Origin: CBDFLA01 sp965248915
GTDB lineage: Bacteria; Pseudomonadota; Alphaproteobacteria; M2410
Direction of reading: 5' to 3'
Assembly: GCA_965248915.1 (NCBI GenBank)
Contig: OZ252216.1
Coordinates: 2,914,001 to 2,978,000 of the forward strand
Length of the DNA: 64,000 nt
In this document: piece after piece, positions 55,901 through 64,000 of the stretch
Position numbering within the stretch: position 1 is the stretch's first letter
How the letters are laid out: every line of letters begins with the position of its first letter
Notes under the pieces: generated by a model
The model's database searches: none
The model's input: the letters and a program-made list of their open reading frames with translations, nothing else
What the model was told of the DNA's origin: nothing
Program-made: the position numbers and the translations under genes

Positions 55901-56661
55901 ACGCGCGCAGTCATCTGCACTTCTCGGTGTTTTTCGTACATGTCGCGCACCCAGTCAGCGCCTGGGTGATCTTGCCACCGCATCATCCATGCCTCAAACG
56001 TTTTCGGCAGCGGTTGCGGACGCACCATCGGGCCGGACTCAAATATAACCGCCGGCGCCATAACAGACGCAACGGCCAAATCTCCGACCGTAAATCGGTC
56101 CGTTATCAAATATCCCTGCCCATTGATGTTATCAGCAATGAAGTCGAACGCCTCTTGCGCCGCAACATTCCCGTCTTCAACGGACTCCGGTCCGGTTATT
56201 CCATTCGATTGGCGCATCTTGCCTTTCACCAAAGGTAGAACGAGACCATAGAAGAGGCGGCTCATGGGTTTATCGTCGCCGACGAAAACCCTCGCCAGAT
56301 ATTGTGGATTCTTGATCAGTGAATCCAAGAGCGCTCGTCGAATGCGCGGCACAAAATTGTCATCAAACTTCGCTTCCATATCGTCTATTTTTTGACAAAA
56401 CGCTTTCTTGGTTGGGAAATAGGACGGGGATGGAAACCGCTCCTCGAGAACCCGCAAGATCTTGGCCGAACCGATAAACATTTCGTCATCAATCTCGAGC
56501 ACCGGCGTTCCGGTCTGGCCGGAGAGTTTTTGCACCTGAATGAGATGAGGCCCCGGCAAGTAATTCCGGCGTTCACTCACCAATCCTTTGGCATCAAGGG
56601 CCCACCTAATCTTCTCGTTATAGGGAGAAGACAGAAAATGGTGCAAAACGATTTTCGTCAT
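55897..56661 (-). CDS. Glutathione S-transferase family protein
   Basis: The 254-aa product has an N-terminal thioredoxin fold (IVLHHFLSSPYNEKIRWALD; GTPVLEIDDEMFIGSAKILR) and a GST C-terminal helical domain (GYLITDRFTVGDLAVASVM). The Ser/Tyr near residue 11-13 is the expected glutathione-contacting position. The substrate is unknown. It is tail to tail with the TPR gene (4-base overlap). Confidence 0.88.
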   Translation of the reverse strand: MTKIVLHHFLSSPYNEKIRWALDAKGLVSERRNYLPGPHLIQVQKLSGQTGTPVLEIDDEMFIGSAKILRVLEERFPSPSYFPTKKAFCQKIDDMEAKFDDNFVPRIRRALLDSLIKNPQYLARVFVGDDKPMSRLFYGLVLPLVKGKMRQSNGITGPESVEDGNVAAQEAFDFIADNINGQGYLITDRFTVGDLAVASVMAPAVIFESGPMVRPQPLPKTFEAWMMRWQDHPGADWVRDMYEKHREVQMTARV

Positions 56662-56694
56662 TCACTTTGCCTTTCAAAAGGAGGGCCTTTCAAA

Positions 56695-57441
56695 TCAAGT
56701 GGCCGCGAACTTCTTAAAGTCCTCAATCAACCCTTGTTTGGCAAGCTCAACCAATTTTTCCCCATCTTGAACCGTGGCCAGCGTTGGGTCGGACCCAATA
56801 CGACCATCCGGGAACCGTTTCCGGTAGTCTTGCGCATCGGCAAACCTACCGTCTGGCGCAATCTTTGGATCAAGCTTGGTGTTTTGCGCCCGCTCAGGAT
56901 AGGCATAATAAGTGATCGCCACCTCTGAAGGCGTCGCGTGGGACCCATGTCCCTTGCCATATTTGTCGGTGCAGAACTTAAATACCGGCTTGAACTCCCA
57001 CCAGTTCTTTAGCTTGCATTGCAAGCCGTCGGCGCCGTCGCCCGGACCACCAACCGTGGTCTGTGCATAAATTTCCGAGAACGCCGCTTGAACCGTTGCG
57101 ATATTGCCGCCGTGACCATTGAAGAAATAGATGCGCCGAAAGCCGTGGTGGGTCAGCGAGTTCACCCAATCAACAATACTGGCGATCATGGTCGAAGGGC
57201 GCAAGGTCATCGATCCCGGAAACGCCATGTGGTGCTGTGCGCACCCAACCGAAAAGGTCGGAGCCACAAGAATGTCGGCCTCATCACCGGCCGCTTTGGC
57301 AATCACCTCAGGGCAAATGGCGTCTGTCCCGATGAGCCCTGTGGGCCCGTGTTGTTCGGTAGATCCAATCGGCACCACAATGGCCTTTGATCGGGTCAAA
57401 TACTCTTCGACCTCTTCCCATGTCGCCTCTTGCAGCTGCAT
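56695..57441 (-). CDS. Creatininase-family amidohydrolase
   Basis: The 248-aa product has the metal-binding creatininase motifs: VVPIGSTEQHGPTGLIGTDA near 21-40, HHMAFPGSMTLRPSTMI, and IYFFNGHGGNIATVQAAF, with a later GHGSHATPSEVA. The family cleaves creatinine-like cyclic amides or acts in mycofactocin and related pathways. The substrate is not known here. It shares a divergent spacer with the CaiB-like gene. Confidence 0.9.
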   Translation of the reverse strand: MQLQEATWEEVEEYLTRSKAIVVPIGSTEQHGPTGLIGTDAICPEVIAKAAGDEADILVAPTFSVGCAQHHMAFPGSMTLRPSTMIASIVDWVNSLTHHGFRRIYFFNGHGGNIATVQAAFSEIYAQTTVGGPGDGADGLQCKLKNWWEFKPVFKFCTDKYGKGHGSHATPSEVAITYYAYPERAQNTKLDPKIAPDGRFADAQDYRKRFPDGRIGSDPTLATVQDGEKLVELAKQGLIEDFKKFAAT

Positions 57442-57532
57442 ATCTCTCCCCTTAATCCGATTGGCTTTCTTTTGATCTATGCCATATCGTCGTCAGAACA
57501 AAGAAAAAGAACAAAAACAAGGCGATCCCATC

Positions 57533-58762
57533 ATGTCTGACGATCAAAGATCCGGCCCTCTTGCTGGTGTTCGCATCCTCGATTTGACCGCTGTTTTGCT
57601 TGGGCCTTACGCAACCCAGATCCTAGGCGATCTCGGCGCCGATGTGATCAAGGTCGAAAACCCGAGCGGGGACATTTTGCGTTGGGGTGGTCCGGGTCGC
57701 TCAAAAGACATGGGGCCCATTTACCTCAACGCCAACCGCAACAAGCGCTCTCTGTCTTTGGACTTAAAACAAGAAGATGCGAAGGCGGCGCTCTGCCGCC
57801 TCATTGAGACCGCCGACGTCTTTATTCACAACATCCGGCTGAAAGCGATCGAGAAGCTAGGCTTCGGCTACGACGCGGTCAAAGCCATCAAACCTGACAT
57901 CGTCTATGTTCATGCGGTCGGCTTTGGATCTGATGGCGAATACGCCGGGCGCCAAGCTTACGACGATCTGGTGCAAGCCGCTTCCGGCACCGGATCGTTT
58001 CAATCCCTCGTCGATGGCAACCCGGACCCGCGCTATTTGCCCGCCCTTGTCGCCGACAAGACCACCGGCTTGCACGCCGTTTACGCAACCCTCGCCGCTC
58101 TCTTTCACAAAGAGCGCACCGGCGAAGGACAGTTTGTCGAAGTGCCCATGCTGGAGAGCTTCACGTCCTTCATGATGATCGAGCATCTCTACGGCCACAC
58201 GTTCCGGCCGCCCACCGGGCACATGGGCTACAAGCGCGTCATGAACCGCCACCGCAAACCCTACAAAACAAAGGACGGCTATCTCGGCATCGTGCCGTAC
58301 GACGATCGCCAATGGAACGAATTCTTTAAAATTGGCGGGCGCGAAGACATCAACGAGAACCCAAAATTTTCGACTTACAAAGCCCGCACCGAAAACATCG
58401 AAGAGCTTTACGGATTGATCGGCGACGTTGCCGCCACCAAAACCACCGATGAATGGCTCGAACTCTTAGACGCTGCCCGCATCCCGGCCATGCGCGCCAA
58501 TTCCCTCGACACCATCGAAGACGACCCGCACCTAAAGTCTGTCGGCTTTTTTGAGCCCCACACCCATCCCACTGAAGGCGACTACGTCATCATGAAACCG
58601 CCCATTGGTTTTGAGAAAACGCCGAGCGAACTTCGTCACCACGCCCCTCACCTAGGTGCCGACAACGAAGAGGTCCTGAAAGAAGCAGGGTTCTCAGATG
58701 AAGAAGTTGCATCACTGGCAAAGTCCGGGGCATTGGGTAGGGTGAAGGGCGGTAATTACTAA
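57533..58762 (+). CDS. CaiB/BaiF family CoA-transferase
   Basis: The 409-aa product from ATG 57533 has the family N-terminus PLAGVRILDLTAVLLGPYAT, DLGADVIKVENPSGDILRWG, and YAGRQAYDDLVQAASG with the catalytic Asp. Class III CoA-transferases move CoA between organic acids. The substrate pair is not predicted. Its context of MutAB, Acs and amidohydrolases fits acyl-CoA catabolism. Confidence 0.92.
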   Translation: MSDDQRSGPLAGVRILDLTAVLLGPYATQILGDLGADVIKVENPSGDILRWGGPGRSKDMGPIYLNANRNKRSLSLDLKQEDAKAALCRLIETADVFIHNIRLKAIEKLGFGYDAVKAIKPDIVYVHAVGFGSDGEYAGRQAYDDLVQAASGTGSFQSLVDGNPDPRYLPALVADKTTGLHAVYATLAALFHKERTGEGQFVEVPMLESFTSFMMIEHLYGHTFRPPTGHMGYKRVMNRHRKPYKTKDGYLGIVPYDDRQWNEFFKIGGREDINENPKFSTYKARTENIEELYGLIGDVAATKTTDEWLELLDAARIPAMRANSLDTIEDDPHLKSVGFFEPHTHPTEGDYVIMKPPIGFEKTPSELRHHAPHLGADNEEVLKEAGFSDEEVASLAKSGALGRVKGGNY

Positions 58763-58773
58763 ACCCTAATGCC

Positions 58774-58801
58774 GCCCCGCGACTTGATCGCGGGGTCCAA
58801 T
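58774..58801. repeat. Extragenic palindrome left of GIY-YIG gene
   Basis: CCCCGCGA-CTTGA-TCGCGGGG (58775-58795) followed by TCCAAT. Read in reverse it matches the palindrome at 59113-59139, with about four differences. Confidence 0.75.
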
Positions 58802-58818
58802 AGCTTCACCATTAAACG

Positions 58819-59109
58819 ATGAAGCAGTATTTCGTTTACATCATGGCCAGTCGCAAGCACGGCACATTGTATATAGGGATGACGGGAAATCTCCCACACC
58901 GCGCTCACGAGCACAAAGAAGGACTTGTCGACGGGTTCACAAAAGAATACGGCGTAAATCGACTCGTCCACTTCGAAATATTTGACGATCCCGACAATGC
59001 GATTCGGCGCGAGAAGAGGTTGAAGGAATGGCAGCGCTCGTGGAAAATAGGGCTTATTGAGAAGACGAACCCAGATTGGAACGATCTCTACGACGAAATC
59101 AATCGGTAG
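58819..59109 (+). CDS. GIY-YIG nuclease family protein (UPF0213-like)
   Basis: The 96-aa product is a stand-alone GIY-YIG domain: FVYIMASRKHGTLYIGMTGN, the Arg and HKEGLVDGFTKEYGVNRLVH region with catalytic Glu/His, and AIRREKRLKEWQRSWKIGLI. Such small GIY-YIG proteins are frequent in alphaproteobacteria. It is tightly bracketed by two inverted copies of one extragenic palindrome. Confidence 0.92.
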   Translation: MKQYFVYIMASRKHGTLYIGMTGNLPHRAHEHKEGLVDGFTKEYGVNRLVHFEIFDDPDNAIRREKRLKEWQRSWKIGLIEKTNPDWNDLYDEINR

Positions 59110-59112
59110 GCC

Positions 59113-59139
59113 ATTGGATCCCGCGGTCAAGCCGCGGGA
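59113..59139. repeat. Extragenic palindrome right of GIY-YIG gene
   Basis: ATTGGAT then CCCGCGG-TCAAG-CCGCGGG (59120-59138). It is the inverted counterpart of the copy at 58774-58801, so the two frame the GIY-YIG gene. Confidence 0.75.
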
Positions 59140-59277
59140 CGACAAGTTGGGGTCTCCTGTGACATTTCCGTTGCGCCTTAACTCCCCCATTGAACCATCC
59201 CCCAAACATTCTCATAATGGCGACTGACCCCGCGCAATAGCGCCAAGAACAACCCAACCCTGCCCGAAGGAAGCCCC

Positions 59278-61236
59278 ATGGCCGAACACCATCACGCTGA
59301 AGACATGCTTTTTGAAGTGTCCGAAGACTGGCGAGGGCGCGCCCACGCCAATCACGCCAAATATGTCGAGATGTATCAAAAGAGCATCGACGACCCAGAC
59401 GCCTTCTGGGGAGAGGAAGCAGGCAGGCTTGAGTGGATGACCCCCTTCACCAAGGTCAAGAACACCTCCTTTGCCCCCGGTGAAGTCTCAATCAAATGGT
59501 ACGAAGACGGCACGCTAAACGCTTGTGCCAATTGCGTTGACCGTCACCTCGAGACCCGCGGCGACCAGGTTGCCATCATCTGGGAGGGCGACGAGCCCAC
59601 CGACGACGCCAAGATCACCTACCGCGAACTCCACGAGCACGTCTCGCGCTTTGGCAATGTATTGAAAGCTCAAGGCGTCAAAAAGGGTGACCGGGTCACC
59701 ATCTACATGCCCATGATCCCAGAAGCCGCTTACGCCATGCTCGCCTGCGCCCGCATCGGCGCCGTGCACTCCGTGGTCTTTGGCGGGTTTTCACCGGACT
59801 CGCTGGCCAATCGGATCGTCGATTGCGCCTCGACCTGCGTCATCACGGCGGACGAAGGCGTGCGTGGCGGCAGAAAGGTCCCCCTAAAAGCCAATACCGA
59901 CAAAGCGCTTGAGCAATGCCCAGACGTCACAAATGTCGTGGTTGTGCATCGCACCGGCGACGCCCCTTCCATGGTCGACGGGCGCGACGTCTGGTATCAC
60001 GAAGAAGCAGCCAAAGTATCACCCGATTGCCCACCAGAAGAAATGTCGGCGGAGGATCCGCTTTTTATTCTGTATACGTCAGGTTCCACCGGACAACCCA
60101 AAGGCGTGCTCCACACCACCGGCGGCTACATGGTCTATGCCGCCATGACCCACGAATATGTTTTCGACTATCATGACGGTGACGTCTATTGGTGCACTGC
60201 CGATGTGGGCTGGGTCACCGGCCATTCCTATATCGTTTACGGCCCGCTCGCCAATGGCGCCCAAACCCTCATGTTCGAAGGCGTGCCCAACTACCCAGAT
60301 TCTTCACGTTTCTGGCAGGTCTGCGATAAACACAAAGTCAATATCTTCTACACTGCGCCAACGGCTCTGCGAGCCCTCATGCGCGAAGGCGACGCGCCGG
60401 TCAAAGCCACGAGCCGCGCCTCCATTCGCCTGCTCGGCACCGTCGGCGAACCGATCAACCCAGAAGCTTGGATGTGGTATCACGAAGTGGTCGGCGACAA
60501 GCGCTGCCCTATCGTCGACACGTGGTGGCAAACCGAGACCGGCGGCATCATGATTACGCCACTGCCCGGCGCCATTGACTTGAAGCCTGGCTCTGCAACC
60601 CTGCCCTTCTTTGGTGTCAAACCGGCCCTCGTCGACGCTGAGGGCAAAATCTTAGACGGCGCCGCCCAAGGCAACCTTGTCCTTCTCGATTCATGGCCCG
60701 GCCAAATGCGCACCGTCTTTGGCGACCATGAGCGCTTCATGCAGACCTACTTCGCTACTTACGACAACATGTACTTCACCGGTGATGGCTGCCGCCGAGA
60801 CGAAGACGGTTACTATTGGATCACCGGCCGCGTCGATGATGTGATCAACGTCTCCGGTCACCGCATGGGCACGGCGGAAGTTGAAAGCGCGCTGGTCGCG
60901 CACAACCTGGTGGCGGAAGCCGCCGTCGTTGGCTACCCCCATGACATTAAGGGTCAAGGCATCTACGCCTATGTCACCCTGACCGCCGGCACCGAGCCCA
61001 CGGAAGACCTGCGCAAGGAACTCACTCAATGGGTCCGCACCGACATTGGCCCCATCGCCCAGCCCGATCTCCTGCAATGGGCACCAGCACTCCCCAAGAC
61101 CAGGTCTGGAAAAATCATGCGCCGCATCTTGCGCAAGATCGCCGCCAACGAGTATGACCAGTTGGGAGACACCTCTACCCTCGCCGACCCCTCCGTGGTC
61201 GACGACCTCGTCAACAACAGGATGAATCGCACATGA
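59278..61236 (+). CDS. acs: Acetyl-CoA synthetase
   Basis: The 652-aa product has the usual length for Acs. It has the AMP-binding core YTSGSTGQPKGVLHTTGG, VGWVTGHSYIVYGPL, VDTWWQTETGGIMITPLPG, and the C-terminal catalytic/acetylated lysine region PKTRSGKIMRRILRKI. It makes acetyl-CoA from acetate and ATP. The SDR gene follows with a 4-base overlap. Confidence 0.96.
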   Translation: MAEHHHAEDMLFEVSEDWRGRAHANHAKYVEMYQKSIDDPDAFWGEEAGRLEWMTPFTKVKNTSFAPGEVSIKWYEDGTLNACANCVDRHLETRGDQVAIIWEGDEPTDDAKITYRELHEHVSRFGNVLKAQGVKKGDRVTIYMPMIPEAAYAMLACARIGAVHSVVFGGFSPDSLANRIVDCASTCVITADEGVRGGRKVPLKANTDKALEQCPDVTNVVVVHRTGDAPSMVDGRDVWYHEEAAKVSPDCPPEEMSAEDPLFILYTSGSTGQPKGVLHTTGGYMVYAAMTHEYVFDYHDGDVYWCTADVGWVTGHSYIVYGPLANGAQTLMFEGVPNYPDSSRFWQVCDKHKVNIFYTAPTALRALMREGDAPVKATSRASIRLLGTVGEPINPEAWMWYHEVVGDKRCPIVDTWWQTETGGIMITPLPGAIDLKPGSATLPFFGVKPALVDAEGKILDGAAQGNLVLLDSWPGQMRTVFGDHERFMQTYFATYDNMYFTGDGCRRDEDGYYWITGRVDDVINVSGHRMGTAEVESALVAHNLVAEAAVVGYPHDIKGQGIYAYVTLTAGTEPTEDLRKELTQWVRTDIGPIAQPDLLQWAPALPKTRSGKIMRRILRKIAANEYDQLGDTSTLADPSVVDDLVNNRMNRT

Positions 61237-62048
61237 CCGAAGGCCATCACGAACGTTGGGCGCTTGTAACCGGTGCCTCTGCCGGCATTGGCAAGGCTTT
61301 CGCCGACCTTTTGGCCGAAAACGGCTTCAATCTGGTGCTCACCGCAAGGCGGGCTGAACGTTTGGAAAAACACGGGGCCGAGCTCGAAAAGAGATGGGGC
61401 GGCAAGACCTTTGTGGTGACCGCAGACCTCAGCGAGCCTAGTGCCGTCGATAAGATTTTCAAGGCAACCGAAGAGGCCGGCATCACCATCGACTTCCTGG
61501 TCAACAATGCGGGCTTCGGTGTACCTGGTCACTTTGAAGATGTGCCATGGGCCGATCATGCCAAGTCAAACCAAGTGATGGTCGCTTCAGTAGTTCACTT
61601 GACCCACCTTTGTCTGTCCAACATGCGTGCCAAAGGCTACGGCCGCATCATCAATGTGTCCTCATTGGCGGCACACATGCCAGGATCGGCCGGCCACACG
61701 CTCTACGCCGCGCAGAAGGCTTACCTCGTGAAATTCTCAGAAAGTCTGTGGGCAGAGCATTATGATTTGAACATCAATTGCACCGCCCTTTGCCCAGGTT
61801 TCACCTACTCTGAGTTCCATGATGTCACCGGCAATCGCAAGGAAGTAAGCGATCTGCCAAAGTACATGTGGATGGATGCCAAGACGGTCGCAGAACAAGG
61901 CTATGCCGCGGTGCTCGCGAACAAGCCGGTCTATATCAATGGCGGCTGGAACAAATTCTTGGCCGCACTCACGAGGTTTCTGCCGAAGCCCATCAGCTAC
62001 GCCATCATCCGACGCATGTCCTCTCGCATCCGTCGCCAGGAAGTGTGA
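61233..62048 (+). CDS. Short-chain dehydrogenase/reductase
   Basis: The 271-aa product has the NAD(P) motif TGASAGIG (13-20), NNAG (91-94), Ser143-144 and Y158-x3-K162 of classical SDRs. The HERWALVTGASAGIG start and the hydrophobic C-terminal helix resemble the SDR group related to DltE/17-beta-HSD-like enzymes. The substrate is unknown. Translationally coupled to acs. Confidence 0.92.
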   Translation: MTEGHHERWALVTGASAGIGKAFADLLAENGFNLVLTARRAERLEKHGAELEKRWGGKTFVVTADLSEPSAVDKIFKATEEAGITIDFLVNNAGFGVPGHFEDVPWADHAKSNQVMVASVVHLTHLCLSNMRAKGYGRIINVSSLAAHMPGSAGHTLYAAQKAYLVKFSESLWAEHYDLNINCTALCPGFTYSEFHDVTGNRKEVSDLPKYMWMDAKTVAEQGYAAVLANKPVYINGGWNKFLAALTRFLPKPISYAIIRRMSSRIRRQEV

Positions 62049-62049
62049 T

Positions 62050-62688
62050 TCACCCCTTCCGGCCGCCAGAACCGAAGGCGGCAGCGAAGCCGAGGCCTAA
62101 AAACACAGTGCCGGTCACGTATTTCTGAACCGTGCCAAGTGAGGGCCGCGACTTGATCCACTGCCCCGCGCTGCCCGCAAGCAGGGCGTACCCACCATCG
62201 ACGATCAAACCGAGGATCACGAACACAATCCCGAAGATCGCCGACTGCATCCAGATATTGCCCAATGTCGGGTCGATCACTTGCGGCATGAAAACAAGAA
62301 AGAACAACGCGACTTTTGGATTGAAGACGCTCACCACCGCGCCGTCCCAAAAGAGACGTTTCAATTCTTTGCGCTCAATCTTTGCTTCACCCAATTGCGC
62401 AGGCGGTGAGAGAAATGTCTTCACCCCGAGATAGATGAGATAGGCCGCGCCCACATACTTCACCACACTGAACGCAAAAGCCGAGGCGACAATGAGGGCC
62501 GATAAACCCACCACCGCAGCGGCGATGTGAACCAGCACGCCAGTGTGAATGCCAAGCACCGAAACGAGCCCCGCCCCCCGTCCCTGTTGCACACTGCGCG
62601 CGGTGATGTAGAGCACCGCCGGCCCCGGCACCACCAGGATGGCAATGCTCGCCGCAACAAAGATCGACAACATGGTTAGGTCTGGCAC
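62050..62688 (-). CDS. LysE/RhtB-family amino-acid exporter
   Basis: The product is 212 aa from GTG 62688 (after GAGGAAG) or 207 aa from ATG 62673. It has the LysE landmarks: FVAASIAILVVPGPAVLYIT, GAGLVSVLGIHTGVLVHIAA, and FWDGAVVSVFNPKVALFFLV, with six hydrophobic helices. It exports amino acids or homoserine lactone-type compounds. It converges with the SDR gene (1-base gap). Confidence 0.92.
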   Translation of the reverse strand: MPDLTMLSIFVAASIAILVVPGPAVLYITARSVQQGRGAGLVSVLGIHTGVLVHIAAAVVGLSALIVASAFAFSVVKYVGAAYLIYLGVKTFLSPPAQLGEAKIERKELKRLFWDGAVVSVFNPKVALFFLVFMPQVIDPTLGNIWMQSAIFGIVFVILGLIVDGGYALLAGSAGQWIKSRPSLGTVQKYVTGTVFLGLGFAAAFGSGGRKG

Positions 62689-62705
62689 GAATTCTTCCTC
62701 TCGGT

Positions 62706-62822
62706 TTGACCCCTCATCCTCCCATGGCCTTGCCATGGGTCCTTCCTTCTCCCCAAGGAGAAGGAATCTTTACCTCTCCTCGGGGAGAGGTCGAGACAGC
62801 GAAGCTGTTTCGGGTGAGGGGT
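62706..62822. repeat. Composite palindromic extragenic element
   Basis: This spacer is a string of hairpins: CATGGCCTTGCCATG, TTCTCCCCAAGGAGAA, CCTCTCCTCGGGGAGAGG and GACAGCGAAGCTGTT, ending in GGGTGAGGGG. This kind of sequence is widely repeated between alphaproteobacterial genes. The plus strand gives an open frame reading SPQGEGIFTSPRGEVE, which I treat as a by-product. Confidence 0.75.
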
Positions 62823-62826
62823 GGCC

Positions 62827-63078
62827 TCAAAAGTCACTCAAGAGACCCTTTTTCTCCCAATCGCCGTAGCGCGTGGGCTCAGGGCCTTTGCGGCCACCAC
62901 GCTCCTGAGGTGTCTCAGCCTCGGTTTCCACCGCGCGGCGGGCCTCTGCCTCTTCCAGCGCTCGAAGAGCTTCAGGTGGCAGCGATCTCTTCTTCGCCTC
63001 GTATTCAGCCCTTTGGCGTGCCTTTTCCGCCGCCAAGTCAGCTGAATTGCCGCTCTTTTCGTCTGATTTCTCAGCCAT
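62827..63078 (-). CDS. DUF1674 (SdhAF4-like) protein
   Basis: The 83-aa product ends in GRKGPEPTRYGDWEKKGLLS then DF, the conserved C-terminal signature of DUF1674, related to the mitochondrial succinate dehydrogenase assembly factor 4. The N-terminal half is a charged helix (ADLAAEKARQRAEYEAKKRS). It would help flavinylated SdhA assembly. It is divergent from htpX, a common alphaproteobacterial neighbour. Confidence 0.93.
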   Translation of the reverse strand: MAEKSDEKSGNSADLAAEKARQRAEYEAKKRSLPPEALRALEEAEARRAVETEAETPQERGGRKGPEPTRYGDWEKKGLLSDF

Positions 63079-63169
63079 TCTTGAAGCTCACGTCCTTGTT
63101 TCTTACATAAAGTAGCGAAAGCGCCCTAAAAGAGCCAGCCAGCCCAACCACTAAGGAACTTAAACCCTT

Positions 63170-64000
63170 ATGTCTTACGCCCGCACTGCCATCCTACTCG
63201 CTGGCCTCACCGGCCTCTTTCTCGCGATTGGGTATTTGCTGGGCGGCCCAGGCGGCATGGCCATCGCATTCCTGATCGCGCTTGCCATGAACGTTTTTTC
63301 CTATTGGAAATCAGATAAAATGGTCTTGCGCATGCACGGCGCCAAAGAGGTCGATGAGACCACCGCGCCAGATTTTGTGCGCACGGTGCGCAATCTCGCC
63401 TTCAGTGCCGGACTACCCATGCCCAAGACCTACATCATGGAAAACCCCCAACCCAATGCCTTCGCCACCGGTCGCAATCCGGAAAACGCCGCCGTCGCCG
63501 CCACCACCGGCTTGCTCCAACATCTCACCCAAGAAGAGATCGCCGGCGTCATGGCCCATGAACTCGCACACGTAAAACATCGCGACACCCTCACCATGAC
63601 CATCACCGCCACTATCGCCGGGGCCATCGGCATGCTAGCAAATTTCGCACTGTTCTTTGGTCGCGGCAGAAATCAATTGGGCTTCATCGGCCCCCTCGCC
63701 ATCGCCATTCTCGCCCCCATGGCGGCAGCACTTGTGCAGTTTGCCATTTCACGCTCCCGCGAATACGAAGCCGACCGCATCGGGGCGGAAATATGTGGTC
63801 GTCCCATGTGGCTTGCCAGCGCACTGGAAAAACTCGACCGCGGCGTGGTGCAAATTGAAAACCCCGCCGCTGAACGCAATCCAGCAACGGCGCACCTCTT
63901 CATCGCCAATCCATTGAGCGGAGCAGGTCAAGACAAGCTCTTTTCGACCCATCCTGCTATGTCAAACCGCATTGCACGCTTGCATGAAATGGCCGGCAAC
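63170..64000 (+). CDS. htpX: Protease HtpX, 3' truncated by window
   Basis: The gene starts at ATG 63170 after CTAAGGAACTTAAACCCTT and the frame stays open to the last base (277 codons visible, no stop). It has two N-terminal helices (TAILLAGLTGLFLAIGYLLG; AIAFLIALAMNVFSYW), the zinc site VMAHELAHVKHRDTL, two further helices and SRSREYEADRIGAEICGRP with the third ligand Glu. HtpX is an inner-membrane M48 protease for damaged membrane proteins. Nearly complete. Confidence 0.96.
   Translation, partial: MSYARTAILLAGLTGLFLAIGYLLGGPGGMAIAFLIALAMNVFSYWKSDKMVLRMHGAKEVDETTAPDFVRTVRNLAFSAGLPMPKTYIMENPQPNAFATGRNPENAAVAATTGLLQHLTQEEIAGVMAHELAHVKHRDTLTMTITATIAGAIGMLANFALFFGRGRNQLGFIGPLAIAILAPMAAALVQFAISRSREYEADRIGAEICGRPMWLASALEKLDRGVVQIENPAAERNPATAHLFIANPLSGAGQDKLFSTHPAMSNRIARLHEMAGN

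Noticed and set aside
62706..63110. Plus-strand 134-aa ORF
   Set aside because: Its first part is the palindromic element and the rest is antisense to the well-supported DUF1674 gene.

Overview
The window looks like the chromosome of an alphaproteobacterium, probably a marine heterotroph near Parvibaculales/Hyphomicrobiales. I infer this from gene order: a hemC-hemD-mitofilin-like-hemY block divergent from tsaD-gpsA-yciI-EVE, a DUF1674/SdhAF4-like gene next to htpX, mutAB with meaB, and extragenic palindromes of the alphaproteobacterial kind. No rRNA gene or CRISPR array is visible. One complete tRNA gene, tRNA-Thr(CGT), is present.

Layout. 0-6 kb: methylmalonyl-CoA mutase small subunit (cut by the window start), large subunit and the MeaB chaperone GTPase, with a small membrane ORF, a methyltransferase and a membrane protein between. 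6-8.7 kb: a beta-lactamase-fold serine hydrolase and a GlcD-type FAD oxidase. 9-20.4 kb: a peptide-type ABC transporter operon (YejB-like and YejE-like permeases, three tandem ~660-aa solute-binding lipoproteins, two ATPases) ending in a luciferase-like oxidoreductase and a strong terminator. The YejE-like gene and the third binding protein each carry a single-base frameshift. 20.4-21.9 kb: a compact module of a membrane protein, an XRE-type regulator and two tiny membrane proteins, preceded by tandem copies of one palindrome. 21.9-31.7 kb: an amidohydrolase, a CHASE2/exported protein/M48 protease cluster, a glycerol dehydrogenase-like enzyme, MscL, a D-aminoacylase-like amidohydrolase and an EamA exporter. 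31.7-36.6 kb: six consecutive exported proteins, three of them lipoproteins.

36.64-42.68 kb looks like a small decayed genomic island: the 3' half of tRNA-Thr(CGT) is repeated about 6 kb from the intact gene, in the position expected for an integration site. Between the copies lie two non-overlapping fragments of an IS1182-type transposase, a LysR regulator, a 742-aa secreted protein with three internal repeats that I cannot assign, and a NUDIX hydrolase. No integrase is seen.

42.7-64 kb is mostly conserved core: alpha/beta hydrolase, haem biosynthesis block, tsaD, gpsA, a run of small enzymes (YciI, EVE, Rieske, RsmC-like), a frameshifted YcxB-like gene, a TPR protein, GST, creatininase, CaiB/BaiF CoA-transferase, a GIY-YIG nuclease bracketed by inverted palindromes, acetyl-CoA synthetase with an SDR, a LysE exporter, a palindromic repeat, DUF1674 and htpX (cut by the window end).

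The metabolic theme is acyl-CoA, propionate and acetate use (MutAB/MeaB, Acs, CaiB) with peptide or amino-acid uptake and export (Yej-like ABC, LysE, EamA). The least explained items are a pair of 23-aa hydrophobic proteins at two loci that share a pattern, the operator-controlled small-membrane-protein module, and the 742-aa repeat protein in the tRNA island.
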